DNA of 64,000 nt from Isoetes taiwanensis. Taxonomy: Eukaryota; Streptophyta; Lycopodiopsida; Isoetales; Isoetaceae. Of this stretch, positions 36,780 through 49,230 are shown piece after piece (within the stretch, counting starts at the first letter, position 1; each line of letters opens with the position of its first letter). The stretch covers positions 7,928,216 through 7,992,215 of the forward strand of contig JAJEKV010000005.1 of NCBI GenBank assembly GCA_021234155.1. Direction: 5' to 3'. The notes beneath the pieces are model-generated. The model ran no database searches and was not told the origin of the DNA. It saw only the letters and a list, made by a program, of their open reading frames with translations. Position numbers and translations under genes: made by a program.

Positions 36780-38277
36780 TCATGCACCTACATACTTCTC
36801 AATACATATGTTCCTCTCAGTTCCAGCTTTTGTTGCTTCTAACCTTAAAATTTCAAGCATGAACACTCTAACATCAACTAGATCCTGGTCTGAAATGTTC
36901 ACAACCTGCAGTTAACCACACTTTGTCAATAACAGAGTTTGGTTTGTCTGCTGCATTTGAGTTAACTTACTAGATCAGGCAACAATATATTCACTCATTT
37001 CAAGTACCCCTTCACAAATTTGTGCATAAACGAACATATGGCAGGGCCACATGAATGACCATCGATTTGAAGAGGCATTCTGGAAATTTTCACAACATCT
37101 GAGGTTGTAAAGCTGAAATTATTATGTCAAAGCAATTCCAGGAACCTGCATAAAGAAAACACTACCATGCACCTTTATCTGATGCCCTTTTGTTCTTAGC
37201 TACCTCATAGTCATCATCTGGCACAAAGAATATCATTATGAAGATTATACAGGCACTTTTAAACTGCATCCTCAAATTAGTGTCCTTTGTTTCAAAGAAA
37301 AGGGAACCTTCCCTAATGACCTTTAGGCATTCCAAGTCGTATGAAGCTACCAAAGCATGCATATGAAGCTCTCCTGGAGGGCATATGATGGCAATAGTAA
37401 AGAGCTTCTCAGTTGTCAAGCGTATGCAGCTAGTAAAAAAACTATTGTACTATTTTTGAGTCATCCCCTTCTCTCCTTTTGCAGTCCTGCTATCCAACAC
37501 AAACAGAGAAATATTACGAGGGCCTATTGTTGTATTGGGTAGGAGACCTTTATAGCCAATAGAGACCAGGTATTGGAGTGCAGGTAAGTCACCACCAGCA
37601 TCTTTCAGGATGGCAATCTTTTTTCTCAGCTCAGCCATCACCTTATCTGATAATTTTGTAGTATGCTTTTGGTTCTTTGATTTCCTGTTTTTCAGAAAGT
37701 CCTTGGACCAGAAGACGTATTTCTTGATGTCATCAACAGACACGCCATACTTGTCTAGTAGGCCGAGTTCAGACAATGCTACATCATCAGATAGCTTCTG
37801 AAGTTCTTGACCAACTGCTACCTTCATAACTCGCATGTCCTTTATATGAGTGCAACCATCAACGAAGGACATTTTGTCCTTAACTAAAGAAGCCTTCTTG
37901 TACAGAACTTCTTTGTTTATGCATTGATCTAATAGCCAAATGACTTCATCATCCTGAAGGCCCTGTACTTTTCTCATCTCGATGGTCTTCAAATCAAATA
38001 TTAAAGTATCTTGAGGAGGCACTCTTTCCATTGTATCTGGTAGCTGTTTCTGAGCATAAGCATCCCCAAACTCGTTCCACTTCGCCCAGACTTTGTCCTT
38101 AGCGAAGATGATCCTGTAGGCATCTGTAGGGCCTCTAGAAGATGCGTCAGACATCTCCCCAGCTTCCTCCCCACTTTTTTTTCCTGTCTTTTTGGGCAGT
38201 CTGGGCGAAGGTCTTTTCCAATGCCTTATACTCCTCAGACTTCGTGCCTCCTTGTTTTGTTTGCAGCGGTCTTCCAT
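36780..38277 (-). pseudogene. Ulp1-like cysteine protease (C48) gene of the transposon
   Basis: Reading on the minus strand, a 275-codon first exon (38277-37450) encodes a Lys-rich, helical protein with no match I recognise. A second piece is at 37419-37162. A later exon, after TTTATGCAG, reads VVKISRMPLQIDGHSCGPAI and CSFMHKFVKGYLK. This is the C48 pattern Q..D...CG, with the catalytic Cys codon at 37051-37049. A last exon (about 36909-36780) has LVDVRVFMLEILRLEATKAG and ends GA-stop. The His-Trp and Asp parts of the triad, seen in the second copy at 62.2-62.4 kb, are not visible here, and a TGA follows KGYLK. The gene is therefore defective. Ulp1-type proteases remove SUMO and are known partners in several plant DNA transposons. 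Confidence 0.55.
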
Positions 38278-38429
38278 ATTCTATCTATTGCTGGTGGGCA
38301 TGACGGAGTTGTTCCACGTAAGGGCTGCACGAATAAGAAAATCATATCATCCAAAACACGCAGGGCATACAAAAATATACCGCTTTTTTGATCAAGCCAA
38401 CATGATAATCAAGAAAGGATAAAGCCGAA

Positions 38430-38730
38430 CGTGCCCAAATCGTTTCTGGCGTGTACTCATATTGCCAAATGCCAGAAGCGTTTTGGTCATGCAGTATGTT
38501 GGCAATTCGCGTCGGGCATGTATTCATGCTGACAATTCGCAGCATGAATACACGCCTGGCGCGTACTGGAAATCTTCTGCATGACTAGAGTGCTTCTGGC
38601 ATGTATTCAGCTGGCAATTCGTGCCTGGCGCGAATTGGCAATCTATTGCGCGCCCAATTTGCTTCTGGCGTGTAGTCATGTTAACAATTCGCATCAGGCA
38701 CGAATTGACAGCATGAATACACACCTGACC
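38430..38730 (+). repeat. GC-rich imperfect minisatellite
   Basis: Imperfect units around 'ttctggcgtgtactcatatt', 'ggcaattcgtgcctggcgcg' and 'gaatacacgcctggcg' are repeated about six times. Copy B has the same array at 43850-44125 with many small differences. Confidence 0.65.
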
Positions 38731-39814
38731 TAGTCTACTGCTGTTATTCCTACTTGATATATCTAAATGCCACCTAGTATACTAACCTTTTATAAAGGAA
38801 GACTTCGCCCATTTCGTTTAATGTTGCACTAATCTCTGCGAGGTCCTCTGCAGGGGTATGGGGGCTTAGAAACCGACACCTCCTATGGTTGTAATGAAGC
38901 ACCTACATGGTTTGCCCTGTTTGCTTAGTCTGGTTGGATAGGGATCATTGTACTTCAATAGAATGTTGTCCGTCAATAATAAGGAAGCATAAATATTTGC
39001 GGGCTATTCATGGGCTATGAATACGATATAACTAAACTGCATGTTCATGTGCTATTCATGGGCTGCGAAGATGATTTAGCAGGAATACATAAAGCTGCAC
39101 TAACATGGTAAGGATTTTGGTAAACCTTATTTCGTGTTATAATTCAAAGGCAGCATGGCCAGAGTTTCAAATCATTTCTTGCAGTTTGTTTATTTTAGCC
39201 ATAACATCTCTGATTGGAAATGAAATACACATTCGATTTATGCCAATACAGAAATAGACGTTTCATATTTCTTTCGTATCCAGCTTCTTGGTTATATTCC
39301 ACTTCTGATTTGGAATATGAATCTAATGCCTGACTAAAAGGAAAATATTTAGAAGCCACATACAACCTTCACTGCATCAATTTTGTCTTTGATTTCATCT
39401 TCTTCATATCTAAACAGGCATAAGAACTTCATAAAAATTTTGATCCTGCTGCAACCAGCCTTTGCAGCACACAAACATCCCTTTTCCCATCAAACCAGAC
39501 TTGAGTTTTGATACAAAATATGCCAGATGGGCCCCTGATAATGTGAGATATCCAGATAATAATAAGACTATGCAGTTGGTCCTGGATCAAGCATGGTTTT
39601 GAATCCAAGGATAAGTTTTTATTTGGGCACTTCACTATGAACATCAAATTGGTTTGCTGGGATAGTGACTTCCCACTATGTATGACCTATTCTTTGCTTC
39701 TTGGATTTCAAGAGGCTAATTTTCATTTGTAGATAATACTGTCTAATCTGAAAGAATATTTGCACAGGTTCGTAATGTTAAAGAACTTTTTAATCACATA
39801 TAATGCCACGGGCA

Positions 39815-39955
39815 ATAGAACCGACATTCCTTGGATGGGGACGTCCTACTTGCACCTCCTATTTATACCGCCTCCTTCCTCATTTCCAGTCATCGACGTT
39901 CTCTTGAGCTTATTTTCCTTGTTGTTCTTTTCTAGCTCCACAAGCTTACCTTCAA
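39815..39955 (+). promoter_or_regulatory. TATA-containing repeated module, copy 1 (inferred promoter)
   Basis: The module reads 'accgacattccttggatggg', 'cacctcctatttataccgcc' and ends near 'tagctccacaagctt'. TATTTATA lies at 39860-39867. The module recurs at 45229-45358, 54615-54750 and, more diverged, 55345-55445. Recurrence with a fixed TATA-like box suggests a promoter or LTR piece, but no transcript is known to me. Confidence 0.35.
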
Positions 39956-41166
39956 GGCTCACAAGTTTGCTACCTTCAAGGCTTTTCCCTACGGGGACAA
40001 CAAGCGGTTTGCTTGTGCTGGCTTGGATCCGTTCTCTTTCTCTTGGACGCTTGGGTTTTACAGTTTCGTGAAGAACTGCGGGGTTGTCTTGGTTTGGACA
40101 TCGATTTGTTGCTTTGTTTATGCGCAAAATATCCCGTTAGTTTCTTTTCGATTTCTCCCTCTTCTGTCATGCAGGCGCATTGATCCAGGTAGAGTTTATA
40201 ATTTTTTGTTTCTGTACTTCTGCTTGTGCCGCCTTCTTTCTTTGTTTCATTTTCGATTCTCGGATTAGTCTGACTAGCTTTTAGGTTGAAAGGGAATATC
40301 GGTTCTCAAGTTGTCTGGTTCTTCTTGTTCTGTTTCAATTTTTATTTTGTTTGTGGCTACCGGTCTGGTCTGGATTGCTTTACATCTATTTTTTGCCCCC
40401 TTTTCTCACGTTTTTTGGCCGAGTTGATCTGGGTGGATGTTCTTGAACTGTGCTTCTATAGAGCAAGCAACAGCTGCTTTCGGTGATCTGCCTTCTGGCG
40501 GATTCACCTCCGCAAGTCAGCTCGCTCGCACTCCCTGGATCCCGCGAGCCCCTGCAATCGTGCAAGCCCTTTTTTATGATCAATCCGGAATGTTCTTGTT
40601 TCGTAAGAAGTTGATTCTCTGCCATTCCCTCTCTATCTTTTCGATTTCGTGGTTTCTGTGGCTTGCATCATGCCTCCATAGCCAGAACCCTGTCGATTGA
40701 TGGTAAGGCCGACTCTGTTGCTTGTGGCTATTATTTGGTTATTATTTATTCAAAGCCTCAAGCCACATTCCTTCTTCTTCCCTGCTGGAGTGCTGCCACT
40801 GCAATCGGCCGTCGCAATCGGCCTGCCTGCCGCCTCTATCATCACCACGTGTTTTTTGGGGATACCCGGCGTCGGTTCCCCTTGTCCTCCCATGGCGTGG
40901 GGATACCAAGCTCCTATTACCCCTTCGTATTTTTTGGGGTAAAACACAACGTTTGTTTAATCAGATCTAGGTCAGTTAGCTCTATGCTTATGCTCTTTTT
41001 AGATTTGCTTTAGGTGGCATTCTTGTTTTTTCTCTTAGGAAGGCTCTACATGTGGCTCTCTGTTCTCAACTTCCTAGATCAATCTCACTTTCTTTTATTC
41101 TTCGTTACTGTGACACGTTATTTGCATGTTTCGAAACTTATGGGGCTCTTTGCTCTAGACCTTTTA

Positions 41167-43409
41167 TCCTATATTATAATGTTATTGGGTAAGTATGTCG
41201 TCAACGAAACCCTAACCCTATTCTTGGGCGGTTTGCAAAGGCTGTTTTAGTAGGTGATTTGCAGAGGCGATATCATTCGGTGATTTGCACAGGCGATTTG
41301 CATAAGCTATTTGGTGGGTTGCTATTCCATTGCAAAACCAGACTGATATTTGCGGATTTGGCAGATAGAAGCATGCTCCATGTAAATTTGCAGATTGTGT
41401 AGTCTCTGATCGGAATTCTACTAACAAAGTTAATCCCCAACATTAACAGCAGAGATTCCATTAAGCAGGGCGATGGCGATAGCAGATCTGGCGGATTTTG
41501 CCGCTACAGCAGCGATTAAGGTAGCAGAAATAGTGGCAAGCCCGACTGTGGCCTGGAATAATTTATTCCAGTTATCCCTTTGAGTCCAGATGTTGTATGC
41601 ATTTACGCTCAATACGCTGCCATAACCGCTATCATCGAGCTTTTGCCTCTACCATGGCATCTTTTTTTCGTTTCCATCCCTTACCCATCCTTTGCCGCAT
41701 ATGGGCGAATTTCTGCCGGATTTGAGGTCTCTATGGTCCGATTGAAGGAAAACTTGGTGGCGGTGAAGTGTGTATCTTGCGTATGTTTGCGCCATAATCC
41801 TTCGGTTTTTGCGCTCTTGCCGCGAAGTAGAGCCCCATTTTGCAATTGATGATTTTGGGGAGATATCCGATGAATCGTAACACTTTTAGAGTGAACCGCC
41901 ACCTAGAACAATCGATTCCATGAAATCTGAGCAAAATGAATCCAATCATCGTGGCTGTTGAGAGCTGCTGCATGCCCATCCTTGACAAAAGGAATATATG
42001 CCTATGATTATGCAGATATAGCAGGATTGACTCCTCTCCTTAAGATGCATACCCCAGGCCACAATTTTATACCAGATCCTATTCATGCGAGGTTTAAGCA
42101 TTTTGTTCAATTTCTTTCTGCAGACCGAGATAAAATATTTATCCTTTTGGTACTCGTAGGAGGGTTGAGATACCATGGCATGGCCCCTCTCGTTTCCCAT
42201 ATTTATAACCTTGGACTCATGGAAGCCCTTTCTATACCACGTAATGAATGTTTCCAAGGTAAGCTTTTGAGATAAAGCATATTGTGTTATTGTTGTTAAC
42301 CAAGTATGAAATGTTTGTAGGTGCCCTACAATTTGCATGAACTGAAGGAATTATTCCAGCTCGAGCCCACCCATGCGATTGCAAAGAATCGTGGAGGCTT
42401 TGCATTGCAAAGAGACCGAGAGTCCAAGGTGATTTTAACAAAGACTATGTGGGCATGGTCACTTTGATCTAGCATCATATGATAAGTTTCTTGAAGGTAA
42501 AGTAGTAGATCTTGAATATCCAAGGGAAAATATTGAATCGCATTGGCTGAACTACCTCTCTTGGCTTAAACATAATGGTCTTCCTTTACTACATTCTCTT
42601 GCTTAGCTCATTTGTTTTGTTGGTTATATACTATTGCACTTACACTTTCCATTGATTTTCTCATAACAAGAGTGCAATCATAGAAAATACTTCTTCTGGT
42701 CGGGGCTTGTTTGTTGATGATCTTGATCTATAGCTATTTCTCCGAAGTTATTTGTGTTCATGCCATATGGATTCTTTTTGATTGTCATTATTCAAACTAG
42801 ACATTTAATGATTAAATGTTAATACAGTTTGAAAATCAATAGAAAGCATTTCTTTTTTTTTTCCTTCTTCATGATTTTGCACCTAATGCCGATATACCTA
42901 TGAAACCCAACAAAGAAAGTTTGTCAACATGAATTGATTTTAATTTCATGTGACATAGAGTAGTGCTCAGATTATGCTGCATTTATTCAGATCAGAAGCT
43001 AATAAAAGGATGGCCCAACTCCACAGAGACAGGGGTTTCTTAATAACCGGCAGTGACACGAGGCTATACCGCACATGATTACAGCACGTGGCAAACTACA
43101 ATGGCGGTGCCATCATTTTTTCACCGACCATGTGGCCAAAATTAGAGTCATATAGATTTGCTTGGCTTGTACAATAGAGCCAAACATAAGTCATATACAA
43201 TACAAGAAAATATATATTTGATCCACATGTAGGTTTTTTTCCAAGATTCTATTCTAACATTTCTTCTTTGAATATTCAAGCGCCATTGTTGATACTTGGA
43301 CTCACGGACCATCGGCCATTTTGAAAAAATCTATTGCCATGGCCCATTCACAATGTTACAAGATGTGAAATTTCCAACTAATGCCCAGCAACGCTGGGCA
43401 CCTTACTAG
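41167..43409 (+). mobile_element. TrpB2-carrying Helitron, copy A
   Basis: The 5' end TCCTATATTATAATGTTATT follows an A (41166). The 3' end has hairpin GCCCAGCAACGCTGGGC, then ACCTTACTAG at 43409 before a T. It is 2,243 bp long. It carries TrpB2 exons (about 41935-42568) and an opposite-strand Ala-rich gene fragment upstream. It is part of duplication copy A. Confidence 0.9.
41935..42568 (+). pseudogene. Tryptophan synthase beta (TrpB2-type) C-terminal exons, copy A
   Basis: The blocks correspond to copy C (52857-53521): [20 protein letters not shown], then [39 protein letters not shown]-stop-TEGI, and the end LASYDKFLEGKVVDLEYPR before TAA. The stop TGA after ALQFA is shared by all three copies. 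Copy A also has local scrambling at CAG/CTG sites (for example around 41950 and 42355). TrpB converts indole and serine to tryptophan using PLP. Only the last quarter of the protein is present. Confidence 0.75.
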
Positions 43410-45228
43410 TATTAGTTGTTTACATTGTCCATTGTCTCGTCGTCTTATTTACAAGTCATTGGGTCCACTGTCATGTGGTGTTTATGGTTTTTTAATACCA
43501 CTATTCCACAATACAGGCTCTCTAAGTCGATTTTTTGCTTCATGGCATTTCTTCTGTTGTTTTAGGGGCTATGCCCATACAACTTTTTAGATTGCAGAGG
43601 TGTCTGTCCTTGTTGATTGTCATGCACCAGTGTTTGCTAGCGGTTGGGTGTACTGTAGAGCTGTTCCCCTTTGGAGACATATGGTTGGAGGGTTCGAGTT
43701 TGCATTGGCACAATCCTATCCACGTAAGGGCTGCATAAATAAGAAAATCATATCATCCAAAACACGCAGGGCATACAAAAATATACCGCTTTTTTGATCA
43801 AGCCAACAGGATAATCAAGAAAGGATAAAGCCGAACGTGCCCAAATCGTTTCTGGCGTGTACTCATATTGCCAAATGCCAGAAGCGTTTTGGTCATGCAA
43901 GATGTTGGCAATTATACCGGGCATGTATTCATGCCGACACAATTCGCGAAGATGAATACACGCGGGCGCATCGGAAATCTTCTGCATTACCAGAGTGCTT
44001 CTGGCATGTATTCAGCTGGCAATTCGTGCCTGGCGCGAATTGGCAATCTATTGCGCAATTTTATAGCGTGTAGTCATGTTAACACCGCGATCATCGCACG
44101 AATTGACAAAGATGAATACACACCACCTAGTCTACTGCTGTTATTCCTACTTGATATATCTAAATGCCACCTAGTATACTAACCTTTTATAAAGGAAGAC
44201 TTCGCCCATTTCGTTTAATGTTGCACTAATCTCTGCGAGGTCCTCTGCAGGGGTATGGGGGCTTAGAAACCGACACCTCCTATGGTTGTAATGAAGCACC
44301 TACATGGTTTGCCCCCGCTTTGCTTAGTCCGCAGTTGGATAGGGATCATTGTACTTCAATAGAATGTTGTCCGTCAATAATAAGGAAGCATAAATATTTG
44401 CGGGCTATTCATGGGCTATGAATACGATATAACTAAACTGCATGTTCATGTGCTATTCATGGGCTGCGAAGATGATTTAGCAGGAATACATAAAGCTGCA
44501 CTAACATGGTAAGGATTTTGGTAAACCTTATTTCGTGTTATAATTCAAAGGCGGCAGATGGCGAGTTTCAAATCATTTCTTGCAGTTTGTTTATTTTAGC
44601 CATAACATCTCTGATTGGAAATGAAATACACATTCGATTTATGCCACTACAGAAATAGACGTTTCATATTTCTTTCGTATCCAACTTCTTGGTTATATTC
44701 CACTTCTGATTTGGAATATGTATCTAATGCCTGACTAAAAGGAAAATATTAGAAGCCACATACAACCTTCACTGCATCAATTTTGTCTTTGATTTCATCT
44801 TCTTCATATCTAAACAGGCATAAGAACTTCATAAAAATTTTGATCCTGCTGCAACCAGCCTTTGCAGCACACAAACATCCCTTTTCCCATCAAACCAAAC
44901 TTGAGTTTTGATACAAAATATGCCAGATGGGCCCCTGATAATGTGAGATATCCAGATAATAATAAGACTATGCAGTTGGTCCTGGATCAAGCATGGTTTT
45001 GAATCCAAGGACAAGTTTTTATTTGGGCACTTCACTATGAACATCAAATTGGTTTCTGGAGAATTTGCTGGGATAGTGACTTCCCACTATGTATGACCTA
45101 TTCTTTGCTTCTTGGATTTCAAGAGGCTAATTTTCATTTGTAGATAATACTGTCTAATTTGAAAGAATATTTGCACAGGTTCGTAATGTTAAAGAACTTT
45201 TTAATCACATATAATGCCACGGGCAATA

Positions 45229-45358
45229 GAACCGACATTCCTTGGATGGGGACATCCTACTTGCACCTCCTATTTATACCGCCTCCTTCCTCATTTCCAG
45301 TCATCGACGTTCTCTTGAGCTTATTTTCCTTGTTATTCTTTTCTAGCTCCACAAGCTT
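45229..45358 (+). promoter_or_regulatory. TATA-containing repeated module, copy 2
   Basis: Same module as 39815-39955, with TATTTATA at 45271-45278. Confidence 0.35.
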
Positions 45359-46658
45359 CCTACCTTCAAGGCTCACAAGTTTGCTATCTTCAAGGCTTTT
45401 CCCTACGGGGACAACAAGCGGTTTGCTTGTGCTGGCTTGGATCCGTTCTCTTTCTCTTGGACGCTTGGGTTTTACAGTTTCGTGAAGAACTGCGGGGTTG
45501 TCTTGGTTTGGACATCGATTTGTTGAGCCTGTTTGTCTGCATAATATCCCGTTAGTTTCTTTCGATTTCTCCTTTCTGTCTGGGCGCATCGATCCAGGTA
45601 GAGTTTATAATTTTTTGTTTCTGTACTTCTGCTTGTGCCGCCTTCTTTCTTTGTTTCATTTTCGATTCTCGGATTGGAGTCTGACTAGCTTTTAGGTTGA
45701 AAGGGAATATCGGTTCTCAAGTTGTCTGGTTCTTCTTGTTCTGTTTCAATTTTTATTTTGTTTGTGGCTACCGGTTGCAGTGCGGATTGCTTTACATCTA
45801 TTTTTTGCCCCTTTTCTCACGTTTTTGGCGAGTTGATCTGGTGGATGTTCTTGAACTGTATACAGTAGAGCAAGCAACAACCGCTTTTCGGATTCGCCTT
45901 CCGGGCGGATTCACCTCCGCAAGTCAGCTCGCTCGCACTCCCTGGATCCCGCGAGCCCCTGCAATCGTGCAAGCCCTTTTTTATGATCAATCCGGAATGT
46001 TCTTGTTTCGTAAGAAGTTGATTCTCTGCCATTCCCTCTCTATCTTTTCGATTTCGTGGTTTCTGTGGCTTGCATCATGCCTCCATAGCCAGAACCCTGT
46101 CGATTGATGGTAAGGCCGACTCTGTTGCTTGTGGCTCCTCCTTTTCGGGTCAGAACAATCGGAAAAGATTCCCTGGCTGAGCTTGTGGTTGCTTGTTCTG
46201 CTAATCTATTTGGTTATTATTTGGTTATTATTTATTCAAAGCCACAAGCCACATTCCTTCTTCTTCCCTCTTTGGAGTCTTTGCCCCGCAATCGGCCCGC
46301 CATAATCGGCGCCCGCGCCTCTATCATCACCACGTGTTTTTTGGGGATACCCGGCGTCGGTTCCCCTTGTCCTCCCATGGCGTGGGGATACCAAGCTCCT
46401 GTTACCCCTTCGTATTTTTTGGGGTAAAACACAACGTTTGTTTAATCAGATCTAGGTCAGTTAGCTCTATGCTTATGCTCTTTTTAGATTTGCTTTAGGT
46501 GGCATTCTTGTTTTTTCTCTTAGGAAGGCCCTTGTAGACTCATGTGGCTCTCTGTTCTCAACTTCCTAGATCAATCTCACTTTCTTTTATTCTTCGTTAC
46601 TGTGACACGTTATTTACATGTTTCGAAACTTATGGGGCTCTTTGCTCTAGACCTTTTA

Positions 46659-48921
46659 TCCTATATTATAATGTTATTGGGTAAGTATGTCGTCAACGAA
46701 ACCCTAACCCTATTCTTGGGCGGTTTGCAAAGGTCGTTTTAGTAGGTGATTTGCGGCTTATATCATTCGGTGATTTGCACAAAGCGATTTGCATAAGCTA
46801 TTTGGTGGGTTGCTATTCCATTGCAAAACCGGTGATATTTATGGATTTGGCGGATAGAAGCATGCTCCATGTAAATTTGCGCATTGTGTAGTCTCCTCGA
46901 TCGGAATTCTACTAACAAAGTTAATCCTCAACATTAACAGCGAGATTCCATTAAGCGGGCGATGGCGATGGCGTGATTCGGCGATTTTTGCCGCTACAAC
47001 AAATGATTAAAGGCGTGCCCGAAATAGTGGCAAGCCCGACCGCGGGCCTGGAATAATTTATTCCGTTATCCCTTTGAGTCCGGATGTTGTATGCATTTTA
47101 CGCTCTGTCTGCTGCCATAACGCTATCATCATCGAGCTTTTGCCTCTACCATGGCATCTTTTTCATTTCCATCCCTTACCCATCCTTTTGCTTGGGACAT
47201 GGGCTTACCAATTTACAGCCGGATTTGAGGTCTCTATGGTCCAGTTGAAGGAAAACTTGGTGGCGGTGAAGGCATTGTATATGCGGTATCTTTGCGGCCA
47301 TAATCCTTCGGTTTTTAAGCGCTCTTGCTTGGTAAGTAGAGCCCCATTTTGAAATTGATGATTTTGGGGAGATATCCGATGAATCGTAACAGACTTTTAG
47401 AGTGAACGCCACCTAGAACAATCGATTCCATGAAATCTGAGCAAAATGAATCCAATCATCGAGTCGCTGTTGAGCTCACTTTGCATGCCCATCCTTGACA
47501 AAAGGAATATATGCCTATGATTATGCGATCTGGCAGGGATTGACTCCTCTCCTTAAGATGCATACCCCAGGCCACAATTTTATACGGATCCTATTCATGC
47601 GAGGTTTAAGCATTTTGTTCAATTTCTTTTCTGCAGACCGAGATAAAATATTTATCCTTTTGGTACTTGTAGGAGGGTTGAGATACCATGGCATGGCCCC
47701 TCCGTTTCCCATATTTATAACCTTGGACTCATGGAAGCCCTTTCTATACCACGAATGAATGTTTCCAAGGTAAGCTTTATAGGATAAAGCATATTGTGTT
47801 ATTGTTGTTAACCAAGTATGAAATGTTTGTAGGTGCCCTACAATTTGCATGAACTGAAGGAATTATTCCAAATGCAGAGCCCACCCATGCGATTGCGGCA
47901 ACAATCGAGGAGGCTTTGCATTGCAAAGAGATTGGAGAGTCCAAGGTGATTTTAACACACTATGTGGGCATGGTCACTTTGATCTAGCATCATATGATAA
48001 GTTTCTTGAAGGTATAGTAGATCTTGAATATCCAAGGGAAAATATTGAATCATTATTTGAACTACCTCTCTTGGCTTAAACATAATGGTCTTCCTTTACT
48101 ACATTCTCTTTATGTGATCTCATTTGTTTTGTTGGTTATATACTATTGCACTTACACTTTCCATTGATTTTCTCATAACAAGAGTGCAATCATAGAAAAT
48201 ACTTCTTCTGGTCGGTTGTTTGTTGATGATCTTGATCTATAGCTATTTCTCGAAGTTATTTGTGTTCATGCCATATGGATTCTTTTGATTGTCATTATTC
48301 AAACTAGACGTTTAATGATTAAATGTTAATACAGTTTGAAAATCAATAGAAAGCATTTCTTTTTCTTTCCTTCTTCATGATTTTGCACCTAATGCCAGAT
48401 ATACCTATGAAACCCAACAGCAAAGTTTGTCAACATGAATTGATTTTAATTTCATGTGACATAGAGTAGTGCTTTCATTATCTTTGCATTTATTCGGATC
48501 GAAGCTAATAAAAGGATGGCCCAACTCCACGAGACGGGGGTTTTTAATAACCCAAGCAAGCGACACGAGGCTATACCGCGCGGGGATTACAAAGACGTGG
48601 CAAACTACAATGGCGGTGCCATCATTTTTTCACTGACCATGTAGCCAAAATTAGAGTCATATAGATTTGCTTGGTTTGTACAATAATAGAGCCAAACATA
48701 AGTCATATACAATACAAGAAAATATATATTTGATCCACATGTAGGTTTTTTTCCAAGATTCTATTCTAACATTTCTTCTTTGAATATTCAAGCGCCATTG
48801 TTGATACTTGGACTCGCGGACCATCGGCCATTTTGAAAAAATCTATTGCCATGGCCCATTCACAATGTTACAAGATGTGAAATTTCCAACTAATGCCCAG
48901 CAACGCTGGGCACCTTACTAG
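46659..48921 (+). mobile_element. TrpB2-carrying Helitron, copy B
   Basis: The 5' TCCTATATTATAATGTTATT follows an A. The 3' hairpin GCCCAGCAACGCTGGGC is followed by ACCTTACTAG at 48921 before a T. It is 2,263 bp long. It arose with the segmental duplication and not by a new insertion, because its flanks match those of copy A. Confidence 0.9.
47450..48078 (+). pseudogene. TrpB2-type C-terminal exons, copy B
   Basis: Same exon chain as copies A and C, ending at TAA 48076-48078, with the shared TGA after ALQFA. This copy has the most local breaks, nearly all at sites that read CAG or CTG in copy C (for example 47465-47480, 47525-47540 and 47870-47900). Confidence 0.7.
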
Positions 48922-49230
48922 TATTAGTTGTTTACATTGTCCATTGTCTCGTCGTCTTATTTACAAGTCATTGGGTCCGCTGTCATGTGGTGTTTATGGT
49001 TTTTTAATACCACTATTCCACAATACATGCTCTCTAAGTCGATTTTTTGCTTCATGGCATTTCTTCTGTTGTTTTAGGGGCTATGCCCATACAACTTTTT
49101 AGATTGCAGGGGTGTCTGTCCTTGTTGATTGTCATGCACCAGTGTTTGCTAGCGGTTGGGTGTACTGTAGAGTTGTTCCCCTTTGGAGACATATGGTTGG
49201 AGGGTTCGAGTTTGCATTGGCACAATCCTA

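Larger units (their letters stand above)
38313..43718 (+). repeat. Tandem segmental duplication, copy A (5,406 bp)
   Basis: The unit begins at TCCACGTAAGGGCTGCA (38313) and is followed directly by copy B at 43719. It contains, in order, a GC-rich minisatellite (38430-38730), about 1 kb of unassigned sequence, a promoter-like module (39802-39955), T-rich non-coding sequence, and the TrpB2 Helitron (41167-43409). The duplication break shares TCCA with both flanks. The unit lacks about 80 bp found in copy B near 46134. Confidence 0.9.
43719..49230 (+). repeat. Tandem segmental duplication, copy B (5,512 bp)
   Basis: Direct repeat of 38313-43718, starting TCCACGTAAGGGCTGCA and ending at TCCATGG (49231). 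By eye it is well over 90% identical to copy A. Differences are clustered at CAG and CTG triplets, with a few larger indels. Confidence 0.9.

Noticed and set aside
38430-38730. CRISPR-like array
   Set aside because: Units are degenerate, contiguous and of irregular length with no unique spacers, and the genome is a plant's.
40386-41013. Overlapping ORFs upstream of the TrpB2 Helitron
   Set aside because: Both strands give similar-length frames, copies A and B differ by frameshifts, and no domain is visible.
43381-43590. ORF running through the Helitron 3' hairpin
   Set aside because: It starts inside the terminal hairpin and crosses into flanking DNA. The same frame appears in copy B only because the whole unit is duplicated.
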